Source of the DNA: Hirundichthys speculiger
Taxonomy: Eukaryota; Chordata; Actinopteri; Beloniformes; Exocoetidae
Assembly: GCA_018398805.1 (NCBI GenBank)
Contig: JAGFBZ010000940.1
Coordinates: 596,001-660,000 of the forward strand
Direction: 5' to 3'
Length of the DNA: 64,000 nucleotides
Shown here: positions 35,710 through 59,091 of the stretch, piece by piece
How the letters are laid out: each line of letters begins with the position of its first letter
Position numbering within the stretch: the stretch's first letter is position 1
Notes under the pieces: generated by a model
The model's input: only the letters and a program-made list of their open reading frames with translations
What the model was told of the DNA's origin: nothing
Database searches by the model: none
Translations under genes and position numbers: made by a program

Positions 35710-37985
35710 CCGTGTCAAACAGATGAATAGCATCTTTTGCGTTGCTTTAAACTCCAGGATTGCTCATCTTTTCTCCCCGTTTTAACGACTCTGTGCTCAC
35801 TTTAATGTATTTTTGATTCTCCAAATCACCGCTGTAATGTTTATTGTGTGTTCAGTAAAGACGTGACGGAATTCGTTTTATTGAAATTCTTTCCACGGGT
35901 CATCAACATCACACCTCTCTGTTTTCTACTCTGCCTGCATCATCACGCAGCGCAGCAGCTTTAATCACCACCGCAGAACAGATGATTGATGGACTGAAAG
36001 ATCTGCAGCAGTTCGGGAAAATACCCGGGGTACTACATTTATTAAAAGATCTACAGGACATAATTTATCTGATAACAAGAACAAGTAATGCCGTTTCACT
36101 GCAGATTTTGATCAGTGGCCCATACAAACCACAGGGGCAAACCTTTCCAACTTAAGATTGGAAAAAAAAAAAAATCAGTTTCAGACTGTAATTGGATCAT
36201 AGATCTTCTGAGAGATTTGATCTATCTCCCTTTTTACTTTTGCCAGTCTTTGTCTTAACATCAAAGGTTGCAGGAAGATGAAAGATCAGCAAACCCATAG
36301 ATCCAGTAATGTCATTATTGTTTTCACCACAGTATCATTACACTGACAGCTCATATGCAATCAAATCTTTTTATAGGTTACGAAGACTCTTCACTCACAC
36401 TGGTTCGTGGAAACTTTAGCTTTCAAAGCTAAGCTATTTGGCATTGAAATTTGTTTTTTTTTTTTTTTTCTGTACAATCCATGTCTTTTCACTTGTTGAA
36501 ACTTGCAGTTCTGAAGCAAGAAAGCAGAAAGCTTACCGATCAAATCCCAGGCTAATGTTGCCAGCACAAGTGACTAAGCCGTGTAGTCATGATAATTATA
36601 CCCATCTCTGAGTGTCTATAATACTCTGGCATCATAATGACCTTCCTCTGAACCTAAAAACTGACTAGTTAAAGTAGCGTCTTATAGAGTTTCCACTCCA
36701 GAGTGTGCAAATGATTGTTCTTTGTAGAAAACCCTCCGTCCCTCCCATGGTGACAGAGAGTTCTTTCAGAGGGTACTGAAGCATGTATTTTTGGTGCAAA
36801 CTCCACAGCGAAGCACATTTACAATACGAGCACGTCTTATCTCAGTAATTCCTTATGAAGCACATAAAGATATGTGCTTGATGAATACTGGCAGGATAGT
36901 TTCCTAACTGAAGCAACGCATGCATGAATACAGACAGGTGATTTGACATAAAGATAAGATGTGGAGATTTCTTGCACAGATAGTGTAAGCACACCCACAT
37001 CTTAGAGGAAAACACTGCTCAGATTTCTTCCCTGCTCCTAAGATTAGAGAGTCCACTGAAGACTTTCTTATTTGAAAATATAATGTTTCAACTGCAAAGT
37101 CTTTTTTTTTTTTTTTTTTTGCTTCATCCTGAGGAATAAATTAGAGACACATTATTATATTCTGCAGTGAATCTCAGATACCTCCAAACTGCCAGAACTG
37201 ATTGCCAAAAAGATCAGTATTAGTTGCAACACTGGAAGTTACTTGGGTTTACTTTGCTTGCCAGATTTGTAACAGTAATTGGATCCAAATGACATGGAGA
37301 AATTGGAATTATCCAACAAGCTAAAACAGAAAAAAAAAAGTTGGAACAATGTGAAAAATATAAAGAAAGCAACGTCAACATTATTGTAAAGTTTTAAGTG
37401 TTTACTTTTGAACTGTATGAAACCAAGATGGTTCATTTTCTCCCATTAACTTCTCATTAATCATTATGCACCATTTTTGCATTTTTAGGCTTCCAGCACA
37501 TTCCAGTTGGTGCTGGACAGGTGCACAGTGGGCCTATCAGTGGCTTCTTTTCTGGACAAAGCTGAGGTAGGTAAGTGACGTAATCGACTTTAACTCATCA
37601 ACCTAACAACACGCTCTTGAACCTCTTGAGATTTGTTTGCAAGACGAGTGGGAATAAAAACCCACAATGCATCATTTATTTGTATGATAAAAAACCAGAA
37701 TGTCTTTAAATAACTGCACCAATATTTTTTGCATCGTATCATAGCCTGCAGTGTAAAAATGGATGAAAGGAAATTAGGCTGATGAGGAAAAAAGGAAAAC
37801 AAACAAATGTGTAAATATCTTGGGGTTAAACAATGTACAAGAAAAACCAGTTGACTGAATGTGAGAATTGCTTTTTTTCTGACTTGGGAACTGGATGTTT
37901 CTGTCCTACATCCCTACAAATAAAAGTCCATTATTCACAATTGTTATCAGCTCTGCTTTGAGCTCCACAGACTGTATCAGTTCAG
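35710..37985. other. Intergenic, no gene recognised
   Basis: Short frames, several poly-T runs (36452, 37103) and no family motifs. Confidence 0.35.
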
Positions 37986-37986
37986 A

Positions 37987-38505
37987 TCAGTGGTTCTTAA
38001 CCTGCGTTCGATGGAACCCCAGGGGTTCACCTGTCAGTCTCAGGTCAAGACACACACCTGACTCATATGATTCATGATGACACGCCCCGCTTGGCCATCA
38101 CTGGCTACAGGTGATCACGTTACATCGCTTGGCCAATCAGAGGATTTCAGTCGTCGACTTATGACTGTCGTGATGGTGCAGCGTGTGATTTCTTTTATAT
38201 TTTAATCCATACTATGTCGAGCAAAAACAGAAAGTGGTCGGATAAAGCGGGGTTCAGAAAATGAATGATAAATAGAATAAATAATAAGTAAGCTATGTAA
38301 TTCATGCAGTTCATGCATTGTACTGGTTTTGTTTTTTGTGACCAGTGATGTTAATGCACGGTTCATTTTGTGCACCAGTAAAACATATACCAATGTCTTG
38401 AATTTGAAAAAAAAGAAAATCATATTTTATTTTTCAGTAAAGAAGGGTTCGGTTAACGTGTACATGAAACTGGTGGGGTTCAGTACCTCCAACACCGGTT
38501 TAGAT
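37987..38505 (+). mobile_element. hAT-type element relic with transposase start remnant
   Basis: The left end CAGTGGTTCTTAACCTGCGT is a classic hAT terminus. At 38214 a short frame MSSKNRKWSDKAGFRK resembles the start of ZBED5-like hAT transposases (MSxKKRKWSD). The right side GGTGGGGTTCAGTACCTCCA resembles the inner part of the opposite end, but the final bases have diverged and no duplication was found. Confidence 0.55.
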
Positions 38506-40445
38506 ATTGCACTTTATTCATTGGAAACCATGAGTTTACTGGGTTCGTGTTCACAGTTTGACAACAAAATGATAGCAATAGTTACAAAAACAAATAAGGT
38601 TTTCTGACCTATCATACAGAAGCATGAGGAATACTGTCATGGAGTGTTGTGTGCTTTCATCTATCCTCATTCATCTATCCTTCTACTTAAATAGATTTCA
38701 CTTGGTCCGCATTTACTTGTGTAGCGTTTGTCTGTCATCAGGCTATTCATTACTCAAACTTCATTTTAGCATGACTGTCACAACACTTTTCAGTTTTCTC
38801 TGGCTGCCATCTCTGCTGCAGGATGACAAACTGCATTCCTCACCCCAGATCACCTGTGAACGGTGCTACTGTAGGTGATGAAACCACCACAAGTGAGGAA
38901 ACTCCATACAGGCGCTACTTAAAGTAAATCTGGTGTCTCCAGTAACGTTGATTTTCAGTAACTGTCTTAATCAGACAGCACTTCAGTTTTTATTCAGCTC
39001 TTTTCTTCTGGTTGAGTCCTCTCATCATTCGAGGGCTGAATGTGCTGCAAAAACATATATCTTTTTTTTTATTTATTTTACTCAGAGTAAAATGACAGCG
39101 TTCCAGACATGGAAAAAGGAAGGCGGTTGTGTTGCTAATGTGCGCTGGCCATCACTTTCATGTCAGCGTGGCCTCGGGGAGATACCTCCCATGTTTGTCA
39201 GTGTCATGTGTCATCACTGCATTCCTCGCAAATTATAACAGTCAACAGGTGTAGAGTCAGATGTAAACCTTTGTGAAGAAAAACTTACAATTGTATCATT
39301 TTTAGAGAAGTGATTGTTGCTACTCGTGAGTCTGGGAAAGAAACAGTTCAGATCTACGTCTCTACAGTGGAAAACATTCAGGTCAGCGTGTAATCTAAAG
39401 TGGAGGTCCCTGTCAGTTCACCTCAAGGTCAGATTGCTTCAGTTCTCAGAGAAACTTTTTTTTTTTCCCACAGGTCAACAGGCAAACAGGCTCCTCATGA
39501 GCGATCCATGCAGTTTTATGCTACGTTCAACCCAGCGGTAAAGACATTTCCGCGCTGAAGAGCTTTTTGCTCACGGCTATAGATTTATCATTATCTGGCA
39601 TGTTGCAACCTTGGCCTATTATAACAAACAAATAACATATAATTCATTTTTCAGTCATCATTTACTTCAAGAGCAATCATTTGATTTATGTGATCCAATG
39701 TTGTGAGTGCATGATGAAAGATATGTGATTTATGAATCCTTCAATTAAAATCTTCATAACACCCTTTACTTTTCCAAAGAATCTTTACCTTTTTTTTTTT
39801 TTCATTCCTCGACTACGATGTAATTGCTGGTAAATAAAATTTCTGTTTGGACTTTGACAGGTTCTTCTTCTAAAATCCTCATTTTAGTAGTAATATTTTT
39901 GTCTTAAATCATCATCTTTCTCACAGAGGTCCTTTTTGCACAAGCCAGGAATCACAGTTTCCAACGGCACCAGACCCTTGTTGAAAACATCAATATAAGA
40001 TATGAAACAGAATTCTTTATGAACTACTTTGGGGATGTAAAAGTTAAGGTTTGTGAAGTAAACTGGCATGCACGGCTCCAGAAACAGACGCAGCGATGAG
40101 GCAGCTGCAATAACAGCCAGCTCAGGTTGGCAATCATAAATCTTGACTACTACCTTTGTGCAGGTGCTCACAGGTGCCCTGCACACGGAAAGACCGGTCC
40201 CGGCAGATCCAAACCTCGTTATCAGCAGGAACATTAAACACCTGGAACCTTGGCAGAGATGCACCAGTGTTTACAGCCATAACATCATGAAACAGTTCAT
40301 TATTGCTTCAATAACCTGCTGTTGGCATGTTTGGGAGACGTCCATGCTGTGCTGGGTCTTTAAATGGCATTCCGCTCTGAAAATGTTTTGAAGGTTTAAT
40401 TACATAAGTTTCTCTTATAATGTTAACAAAATAAAATAAAACGTG
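38506..40445. other. Intergenic, no gene recognised
   Basis: Frames of up to 126 codons lack family motifs and overlap each other on opposite strands. Nothing else was identified. Confidence 0.35.
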
Positions 40446-40660
40446 AGTCCCCTCATGAGCCAGGTCCTGGTCAAGGTTTCTTCCTCTTAAAGGGGAGGTT
40501 TTTCCTCGTCAGTGTTCGGCTTGAAAGTTTTCCCCCACTAGGAGAGTTTTTACTTGCCACCGTTTTTTAGTTTTTGCTCGGAAGGTCATGCTCTGGGTCC
40601 CAGAGACTATTTTTATTGTAATAGACACTATACGAATAAAGCTGAATTGAACTGAATAAA
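40446..40660 (+). repeat. L2-type LINE 3' end fragment
   Basis: CATGAGCCAGGTCCTGGTCA, then AAGGTTTCTTCCTCTTAAAG, then CATGCTCTGGGTCCCAGAG and a (TTGAA)-type tail. It is a diverged copy of the same terminus as at 32.2-32.6 kb. Confidence 0.7.
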
Positions 40661-40929
40661 TGCCGTCTCCTTTAAACTAATGTTGTATTCTGGAGAAAAA
40701 GCTTATCCCACTGACTAGGTTTCAATTTAAAGCTGTTTAGCACAGGATGCTTTTAAATGAGACATTTCCACCATATTAACTTGTAGGGAGTTAAGTATTA
40801 GTAATTAGTAATGAGTCATGTAAGACTTTAATAGGTAATTATATGATCAGCTACAAGGCTTTAGGCAGACCAGAGTCTTACATGGCTTTTTTTAAATTAT
40901 CACTATTATTTACAGAATGCGGCCATCCC

Positions 40930-41810
40930 TTAGCCGGTCGGCAACCTGCGGATTTGGAGCCACATACGGCTCTTTAGCCGCTGCACAGGAGCTAAAGAGC
41001 CACATACGGCCCTTTAGCCCTTCTGCAGCGGCTAAAGAGCCACATACGGCTCTGTAGCCCCTCTGCAGCGGCTAAAGAGCCACATACAGCTCTTTAGCCA
41101 CTGCAGAGGAGCTAAAGAGCCACATACGGCCCTTTAGCCTCCCTGCAGCGGCTAAAGACCCACATACGGCTCTTTAGCCGCTGCAGAGGAGCTAAAGAGC
41201 CACATACGGCTCTTTAGCCGCTGCAGAGGAGCTAAAGACCCACATACGGCTCTTTAGCCGCTGCAGAGGAGCTAAAGACCCACATACGGCTCTTTAGCCG
41301 CTGCAGAGGAGCTAAAGCCCCACATACGGCTCTTTAGCTCCTCTGCAGCGGCTAAAGAGCAACATACGGATCTTTAGCCGCTCTGCAGCAGCTCCATGCT
41401 GCTTTGAGGAAAAAAATTCTCACTCAGGAGTACAAATGGAGCGATGACAGGAACTTGTCCTGGTTCTGCTCCCAAACATATACAACGCAACAGCCCCCAA
41501 GATAAAGTCTTGATAAGAGTTTAAGGTTTTCCTTTGTTGTAAAAGGTAAACTATAGATCTTTTACAGTGGATGACAAAAAAAAGTTGGAAATGAAAAATT
41601 AATTCCTATCTTGTATGACCTGCTTTTGCATTAAAAACTTTAAAAACTGCCAAACATACTAGGAATAAGCTTTTGGATAGATTCAAATCCCTCTGAATAC
41701 AGTATAACTATATATAAAACTTGTTATCTTCATTTTAAGGGTCAAATAGGTTTTGCGGCTCCAGATGAGCCCTGTCTGTGGATGTCAGTAGCTTCCAGGT
41801 TGGGAACCAA
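40930..41810. mobile_element. hAT-like element hosting a 40-bp satellite
   Basis: The left sequence CGGTCGGCAACCTGCGG and the first GGAGCCACATACGGCTCTTT match the known start of a hAT family (GGTCGGCAACC...GAGCCGCATGCGGCTCTTT). The right side GGTTTTGCGGCTCCAGATGA followed later by AGGTTGGGAACC resembles the matching right end. The left end is expanded into the tandem array below. Target duplications were not found, so the boundaries are approximate. Confidence 0.5.
40951..41395. repeat. Tandem satellite, exact 40-bp period, 11 copies
   Basis: The core ACATACGG (or a one-base variant) starts at 40962 and recurs every 40 bp without any indel to 41362. Each unit is CTAAAGAGCC-ACATAC-GGCTCTTTAG (10-bp palindromic arms), followed by a 12-bp spacer. 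The spacer is either CGCTGCAGAGGA or its reverse complement TCCTCTGCAGCG, with small variants. Confidence 0.95.
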
Positions 41811-42189
41811 TTCACCAACAACAGGATACCCTCACACATCAGAGGGATGAAATGATATTTATTAACATTAGAAAAGATAATATTACTGAGGCATTAATGA
41901 GGTAATAACAGCTGACTCTGAATGTGAACATAAATGATCTCGAGCATGTAAAAAATGATGTTATTGGTTTTTTATGTATCTTTTTCCTTAAAAGGTGAAT
42001 AAACAGAAGATAGTATTTAAAAAAAAAATCAGAAATAAATAAATATGAAGCCAAATAATATTAACGTCCTCACTTCTCAGAATATTTGAACACTGTTTTT
42101 CCTGAGGAATGTGCAACAGTTCTTTTGGGGTTCTAGGGTGTCTCATTTTCTGCTGTCTCTTGATGTAATCCATCATGATGGAGCCATGC

Positions 42190-42345
42190 ATGATAAACAG
42201 TCCTGTTTACACCAATGACTGCTTTACCTAACCTTCTGGACTGTGGGAAGAAGCCCTAGCAGATACGAGAACATGCAAACTCTCCTCAGGATGTCACCAG
42301 CTGAGATCTGAACTGGGAACCTTCCTGGTGGCATCACTGTGCTGC
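42190..42345 (-). repeat. tRNA-derived SINE, inverted
   Basis: On the minus strand: GGCAGCACAGTGATGCCACC, AGGAAGGTTCCCAGTTCAGA, GTTTGCATGTTCTCG and CTTCTTCCCACAGTCC. These are the A-box to mid region of the widespread vertebrate SINE. Confidence 0.65.
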
Positions 42346-42400
42346 CCATCATGTTGAGTAAAATATGAAAGCCACTGAAAAAATGATAAAATTATGTTAA

Positions 42401-43752
42401 CTAGAAAAGCACTCGGAGAGCGCAGACCTCCGCCAAGCGCAACAATTCCGCAACAATCACCATATAGTGATTTACACCACAAATATTGGTCAATTGGACA
42501 ATATGGGACCGCTAAAAAAGTACTATATCTTCCTTTATTTTGTGATGCACACAAAAATAAATAATAATGCTAAAAAGATTCCATGCAATATTTGTTTCCA
42601 AAGTCAATATATTGAAATTAAACAACCTCAATGTTTTTATAGAGATTGCGATAAAATCCGCCTTCTGGATCAAATCCGGATCAGCCTTTGAAATTTGATA
42701 GAGGTTCCCATTGTTAATCCCTGAGTCAAATTTCATTAGTTTTGGGCAATAATTAGCGGAGATATGGATAAACAAAATTTTTGGCCCCATTTATATGGAG
42801 CCCCATTTGGGTCATAATTCAATGAATAAATGAGTCTATTATTATGAAATATTTCTCATTATTATGATAATGGATTCTTTTTTCATAAAAATGAGCTTTT
42901 ACATAATAATGGCTTTGTTTTTCATAAGAATGATTTGTGTGTCAATCACAGCAGAGAGGGCGGAGCCATTTATGTGACTGGCTGCTCTTTCATTCAGGCA
43001 TAAGCAACAGAACAGTGAATATCGATAGTGGGCGAGAGGTGCAATATATATACTCCAGGGCAGTAGGTGGCAGAATGCACCTCCGTTTACGGTTAAAAGT
43101 TGACATCAACTAAAAACGTAGCGCGAAATGTAGGGAAAACTTGATTTTGACGGCATGGCGACAGGAGAAAGATCCTTTTCTGACTTACTCTGAGAGGTAG
43201 CCAACAGGCTCGATGCGAGTCCCCCACCAACTGCATGGAGAAGGATCAGCCAATGAGCGTGCAGGTCAACCACTGGTCCCGCCCAGTGGCAAAATGTCAT
43301 TATTATGTAAAAGCTCATTCTTAAATAAAAAAGCCATTCAGAAATAAACTATTATGCATTAAACTAAGATTAAATAATAATAAAAATATATTTCATAATA
43401 ATTACATTTTTTTCATAAAAATGGGAAATATTTCATAATAATAGATACGTATTTCATGATATTAAACGCCTGCATTTCATAATAATAGACTCATTTATTC
43501 ATTGAATTATGACCCAAACGGGGCTCCATACATTTACCACAATGTTATCGAAAACTTTAAAAGTGATCCAGAATTCAGGATTTCTTCCGGATCACACCCA
43601 AAATGAAATCAGTTCTTCCTTTTCACATTTCTGACAACTCCTGAAAATTTTTATCAAAATCCATCCATAACTTTTTGAGTTATCGTGAACACAAACAAAC
43701 AGACAGACAGAAAAACGCCAGCAAAAACATGACCTCCTTGGCGGAGGTAATT
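42401..43752. mobile_element. Multicopy-looking repeat with CCTCCGCCAAG ends, interrupted by another element
   Basis: GCAGACCTCCGCCAAG at the left and CCTTGGCGGAGGTAATTA at the right are inverted. The interior AAATCCGGATCAGCC...GGATCACACCC and GTGAACACAAACAAACAGAC is a repeat I recognise from many fish genomes without being able to name it. It is split by the 737-bp element at 42794-43530. Confidence 0.5.
42794..43530. mobile_element. DNA transposon with about 54-bp inverted ends, nested
   Basis: The ends TATGGAGCCCCATTTGGGTC and the inverse GACCCAAACGGGGCTCCATA continue as inverted repeats through ATTCAATGAATAAATGAGTC. A short direct repeat CATTTA flanks both sides (42788-42793 and 43531-43536). 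The interior 42940-43280 is less AT-rich and contains a short ATG frame (MATGERSFSDLL) that stops at once. It may be a promoter plus first exon of a lost transposase. Confidence 0.7.
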
Positions 43753-46700
43753 AATGGTAACAACGTCATTAAAAATATAAAAAGGATGATAGGAGGCAAT
43801 AAATGCTATCAGCTGTTGAGCAACGTGGTGTGCAGCTAATGTGTCAAAGGCAAGAGCAGTGGGAATGTGAATGACTTTTCTAAAGCCAGGGATTTCCTTT
43901 TAACTATCTGTTGATGCCTTTTAAAATTGTCGATCTGTTGCAAAGAGCAATGTTTATCTATGTTATTAGGAAGTGATTCAAAGCAGAACTGATGAGATCA
44001 GATGGAGGGATGAAAAAGATCCTGTGAGGGTCGCCTCTGCAAAGTCTGAGGTTGACCTTAATTAAATATTTGTGCACATTATTCAAAAATGGAGCCAGTG
44101 GTTTTATGGAACCTCCTTTCCAAAGAAGTTGCAACACTGTGTAAAATGTACATTTAAAAAAAAAGAAAGAAATCAGACAAGAAATTTCAGAAAGATGGCA
44201 TAAATGTTAAAACTGAAACAAATGTCAGTTTATTAATTTGATGAAAGAAGCACAATTATTATGACAACGTAAGAAAAATAAGAAATAGTCACATAAAAGA
44301 TGACATGTTAACATCAAGACAACTAGTGTTTTGACATAATTTCTCCATCTGTCATGTGTTTTACATCCATTTCTGTGTGTTGGCAGCATACCATTAGAAA
44401 TGTGAAAAGCTTGTAACAAGCCAACTCCTGTGGGAGACTCCAAGATAATGTTGTTGAGCGCTCAGCGACAAAGCTTTGTGTTAGTCTAACCTCGGCTCTC
44501 CGGCCAGCTGCCTTTTCAAAGTGCCACTCTATTGAGGCAAAGTTTAGCTGAGGAATGTTCTGTGACGATTATTCAGGGAGTAAAGACCTGTTGTGTTGCT
44601 CAATTTAAAATCCTTCTTGACATCATACCCTTGCAATTGTAAAGTCGCCTCCCTGCCTTCTTCCCACTGGCCGTTTCCACAAAATAAATAGCATCCAAAT
44701 TTTATCTGGCTTCTGCAGGATTACCATTTCATTAATGGGCAGCCGGGCCTCTCAATGAGACAAGGAGCATTTTTGAGAGACAGACTGTGGTTGTTGTAGC
44801 AACGTCGCTGAATAGTGAATGAAGCAGATGTCACCAGCGGTCTTCCTCCTTGTTGAGGAGGAAGACCGCTGGTGACACCCTCTAAGTTGTACTACAGCCC
44901 TCTTTGGCACCCGTTTGACTTAAATCTGTCTCTGTTACGATAAAAAGATGAGAATATGTGGATACGACACAAAGTTGCCGACTCACATTAATCCTGAAAC
45001 ATCAATCAACCAAAGGAGAGAATGACAATGTGGTTTTCAAAGCTACAGGCCACCACCGATACCGCTGATTTAAGAGCACTGAGCAGCTGGTACAGCATTA
45101 ATTTAATCACAAGGAATAATCCTTAATGAGGATTGAGTCAGAAAATGACTTCATAATGAAAAAAGACCTATAACCACAGTTGTTTAATTCACAGTCCTCA
45201 GGTGGAGTCATGTCTATTTTATATCCAATCAGCATGTCATCATCATGTTCTCATGACTGATCCCCAACATTCTGGTTTTAAACACAATTCATAAGTCTAA
45301 ATGTTAAAACTCAACTCGGAAGGCCAATCAGTGCTTTACATTTCCATAAGTGTTTTCTCTGTGCTGTCAAGCGCATTTAACAGCAGATACATTCGTCTTT
45401 GTTTGGTTTTGTAAGGTAGTAAGTTCCAACTGTGATGCTAAAAGCTCATCTTTGCTAAAAGCTGCATTGATGAGTCAATAAATTATTAGTCGCTGGAAAA
45501 ATAACACGGATTGAGTTGAGTCATACCTGTTGAAAAGTATAGCCTGCCGAAAACAAAGTCTACAGCAAGAAACAGCACTCAGCAAAATGATTTTTTACTT
45601 TTTTTTTGTTAGAAAGGAGATAAGAGAAACATTTCCAGAGGAGGCACCAGTGAGCCTTAGAAGATAATCTTTCTGGAACTACCTGCCAGTGACATTAAGA
45701 CTTCAGCCCTCTTTGGGGGAATATTTCTTTTCAGAACAATACTGCATATTTGTCAATATTCTGAGGCCCAGGAGAAGGCACATAGTTAAAACTATTTTTC
45801 AGTGAGTCATTTCCTCTTGCTTAACTTAAGGCAAGTTTCCATTAGTGGGAGTTTGAGGTAAAACCGACAGGGCTGGAGTTATGACGGGGTCGAGCTCTTG
45901 CTTAGTTCTTTCAGCCGTTGTGTCTACATTTGCAGACTACCACTCCCTACCACCTGGTGGTGCTGGTGCACCACTTTCACTGTTTGCCAACCACCAATAA
46001 ATTAAAGAGGAAGACAACAGCCAAGAAGAAAAAAAGAAGACAAACAAACTGCACCAATGAGATCAGAATGAAAGGACTGCTGGCAGAAATTAGAGGGCAG
46101 GAATGGCTGCTGTGTTTCACTTTACCGTTTACTTACGGTGCAATTGTAATGATGAATGAGAAACTTGCAGAGGACATTAAGAGACTGATTGATGTTTTGT
46201 CCAGGATGCTGTATATCAAATCACCACAACGTCTACACCATCCCCCCTCTTAGCAGTTTACTGGGGCCGAGCAGAAGTTTCTTAACTTGACTCACAGCCA
46301 AATAAAAACACAAGCGCCATCGATGAAGGCTCTGTAAACCCAGCCCGGACCGTCGCTAACGCTAACGAGACTGCGCAGCAGGAAACGTGGAGAGAGGCAA
46401 AAAAATATTACACAGAGATAGAAAATAAATTAAAAAAATATTTATATAAAAATAATCTCTTATAAAATATATTCTATGAACCAAGAGAAACAGGACGTTG
46501 TGGATGGTTTTGTTTGTTACTGAAGTTAGCTTGAAGTGTCAATATGGCTGGTTGGTCACAAACTCCACAAACTGTTTGTTGTTGTTTTTAGAACTCAAGA
46601 ATGTGTTTAAACCAAATTACAGATTTAATCCACACTGAATTTTTAACTTGATCAGTAGTTTTCTCAATAAGTTATTAGTCTATAGAAAAAAATACAAACT

Positions 46701-47047
46701 ATAATATCACTATTAGAGTTTGAAGTAAGTCACTAGTAGACAAGAAATGTCCTGCAGAGGAGTGAAGTCTGCAGCACTTTAAAGTCTGAAATGGCACTTT
46801 ACATTAAAAAAAAATAAAAATGTGTGTATGAGTCTCGAGGTTGAGTTCAATCCTCAGAGGCATCAGGACAATCATCCACAACTAGGAACAGGCCACTTGT
46901 GATTGCTGTAATACCAAGACTGCAACGTAGTCAGTCCATAGTCTCAGAGAAGCCTCATCCTGAAACATATAACCACACATCCAGTCGCTTATTCACTCTC
47001 TCACACACATACACGCCTACAAAAAAAAAAGAATCCAATAAATATCT
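43753..47047. other. wnt7a 3' flank, probable 3' UTR and noncoding DNA
   Basis: The sequence immediately below 47047 should hold the wnt7a 3' UTR, but no poly(A) site can be fixed by eye. 44440-44830 is balanced in composition and free of recognisable repeats, and could be a conserved regulatory block. A perfect 22-bp-stem hairpin lies at 44829-44877. The 111-codon frame at 45918-46253 has no recognisable motif. Confidence 0.4.
44829..44877. repeat. Perfect 22-bp inverted repeat with 5-nt loop
   Basis: 44829-44850 pairs without mismatch with 44856-44877; the loop is TGTTG. The arms contain CACCAGCGGTCTTCC. A transcript of either strand would fold into a short stable hairpin. Confidence 0.95.
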
Positions 47048-58121
<11,074 letters not shown>

Positions 58122-58878
58122 GGTGCTCAGCCAGCTGGCGGATTAATCCTCCGCTGCAAATGTCAGCTTTATCTTTCCTACCGAGTCCCGCGGGATTTCC
58201 AGGTGCTCCGACCTGCAGAGTAACTCCAGAGTTCTTGGAAACAGGCCCGTTGCGGTTTCATTTGGCGGGTGTCCGGCGGTGGGAGCCCGCGGGAGAGCAT
58301 CGGGACTGCGGTTTTCAGGTGAAACGGCCTCTGCTCCTCAGTGATCCGGCAGAATGCGCGTCTCCTCTGGAAGCGCGTTTCCACCTTTTTCTGTCTGTCA
58401 GGGCGTGTTCCGCGAAGGGTCTGCCTCTGCGCCGCGCGCAACACCCAGCCCCGCAGGTACGCCGCGCGCTCTTGGCCCCACGCGTGGATCTGTGGCACAG
58501 CTGAAGTCCCGAGGCTCCTCAGGTTGGTTCTGGGACTGGTCGGAGCCCTCTCCCAGTTCTCTCCCAGTTCACTGTTCACCTCATGTCCACTGGCCGCTGC
58601 AGAGAGGCGCTGTTTGGCTGACGCACAACCAACCACCGGCACTGATCTGACATCCATCAATAACGACCCCTCCCACTCATCCAACCTCGTTTTGTCTTCT
58701 TGTGGATGACTTCTCCTTCCTGCGGTTCTTTGTAGTTATTTTTTTTATCTGTTCTTCAGTAAGTGACTTTTCTTTATGGCCTTTGGAGTCATTACTATCA
58801 CAATCACATTGGGCCTTCTCTTTTTTTTCTGCTTGTGTCTTGTGCTTGTGACTGTGATTTCAGACTGACTGAACTAGT

Positions 58879-58904
58879 ACCCCCCCACCACCACCACCAC
58901 CACC
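58879..58904. repeat. (CAC)n trinucleotide run
   Basis: A C-run then CACCACCAC repeats upstream of wnt7a; also gives artificial His or Trp runs in translations. Confidence 0.85.
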
Positions 58905-59091
58905 ATGGAGATTTTACCCTTGAATCAACAAAATGTTGCTCATGTGGTGGGAAACGGAGGTAATGATTAATAACTACATAATAATTCACATTCAGTGTGT
59001 TTTTTTCATTCACACATTTATTCATGTATTTTTTGTTATATGTGGAAGATTTTGTGTATTTTTCTCCAATCACACACACAATTGTATAAAA

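Noticed and set aside
39884..40264. 126-codon minus-strand frame as a possible gene
   Set aside because: No recognisable domain; overlapped by another frame on the other strand; no supporting exon structure.
40951..41395. CRISPR-like regular array
   Set aside because: The repeats are palindromic with near-identical spacers in a eukaryotic genome next to hAT-like ends; there are no cas genes.
45918..46253. 111-codon frame near the wnt7a 3' end as a neighbouring gene
   Set aside because: The Lys-rich start comes from an A-rich stretch and the rest matches no family I know.
58178..58709. Open frames of 98 to 168 codons upstream of wnt7a
   Set aside because: High GC content near the promoter removes stop codons; the frames overlap on opposite strands and lack protein motifs.
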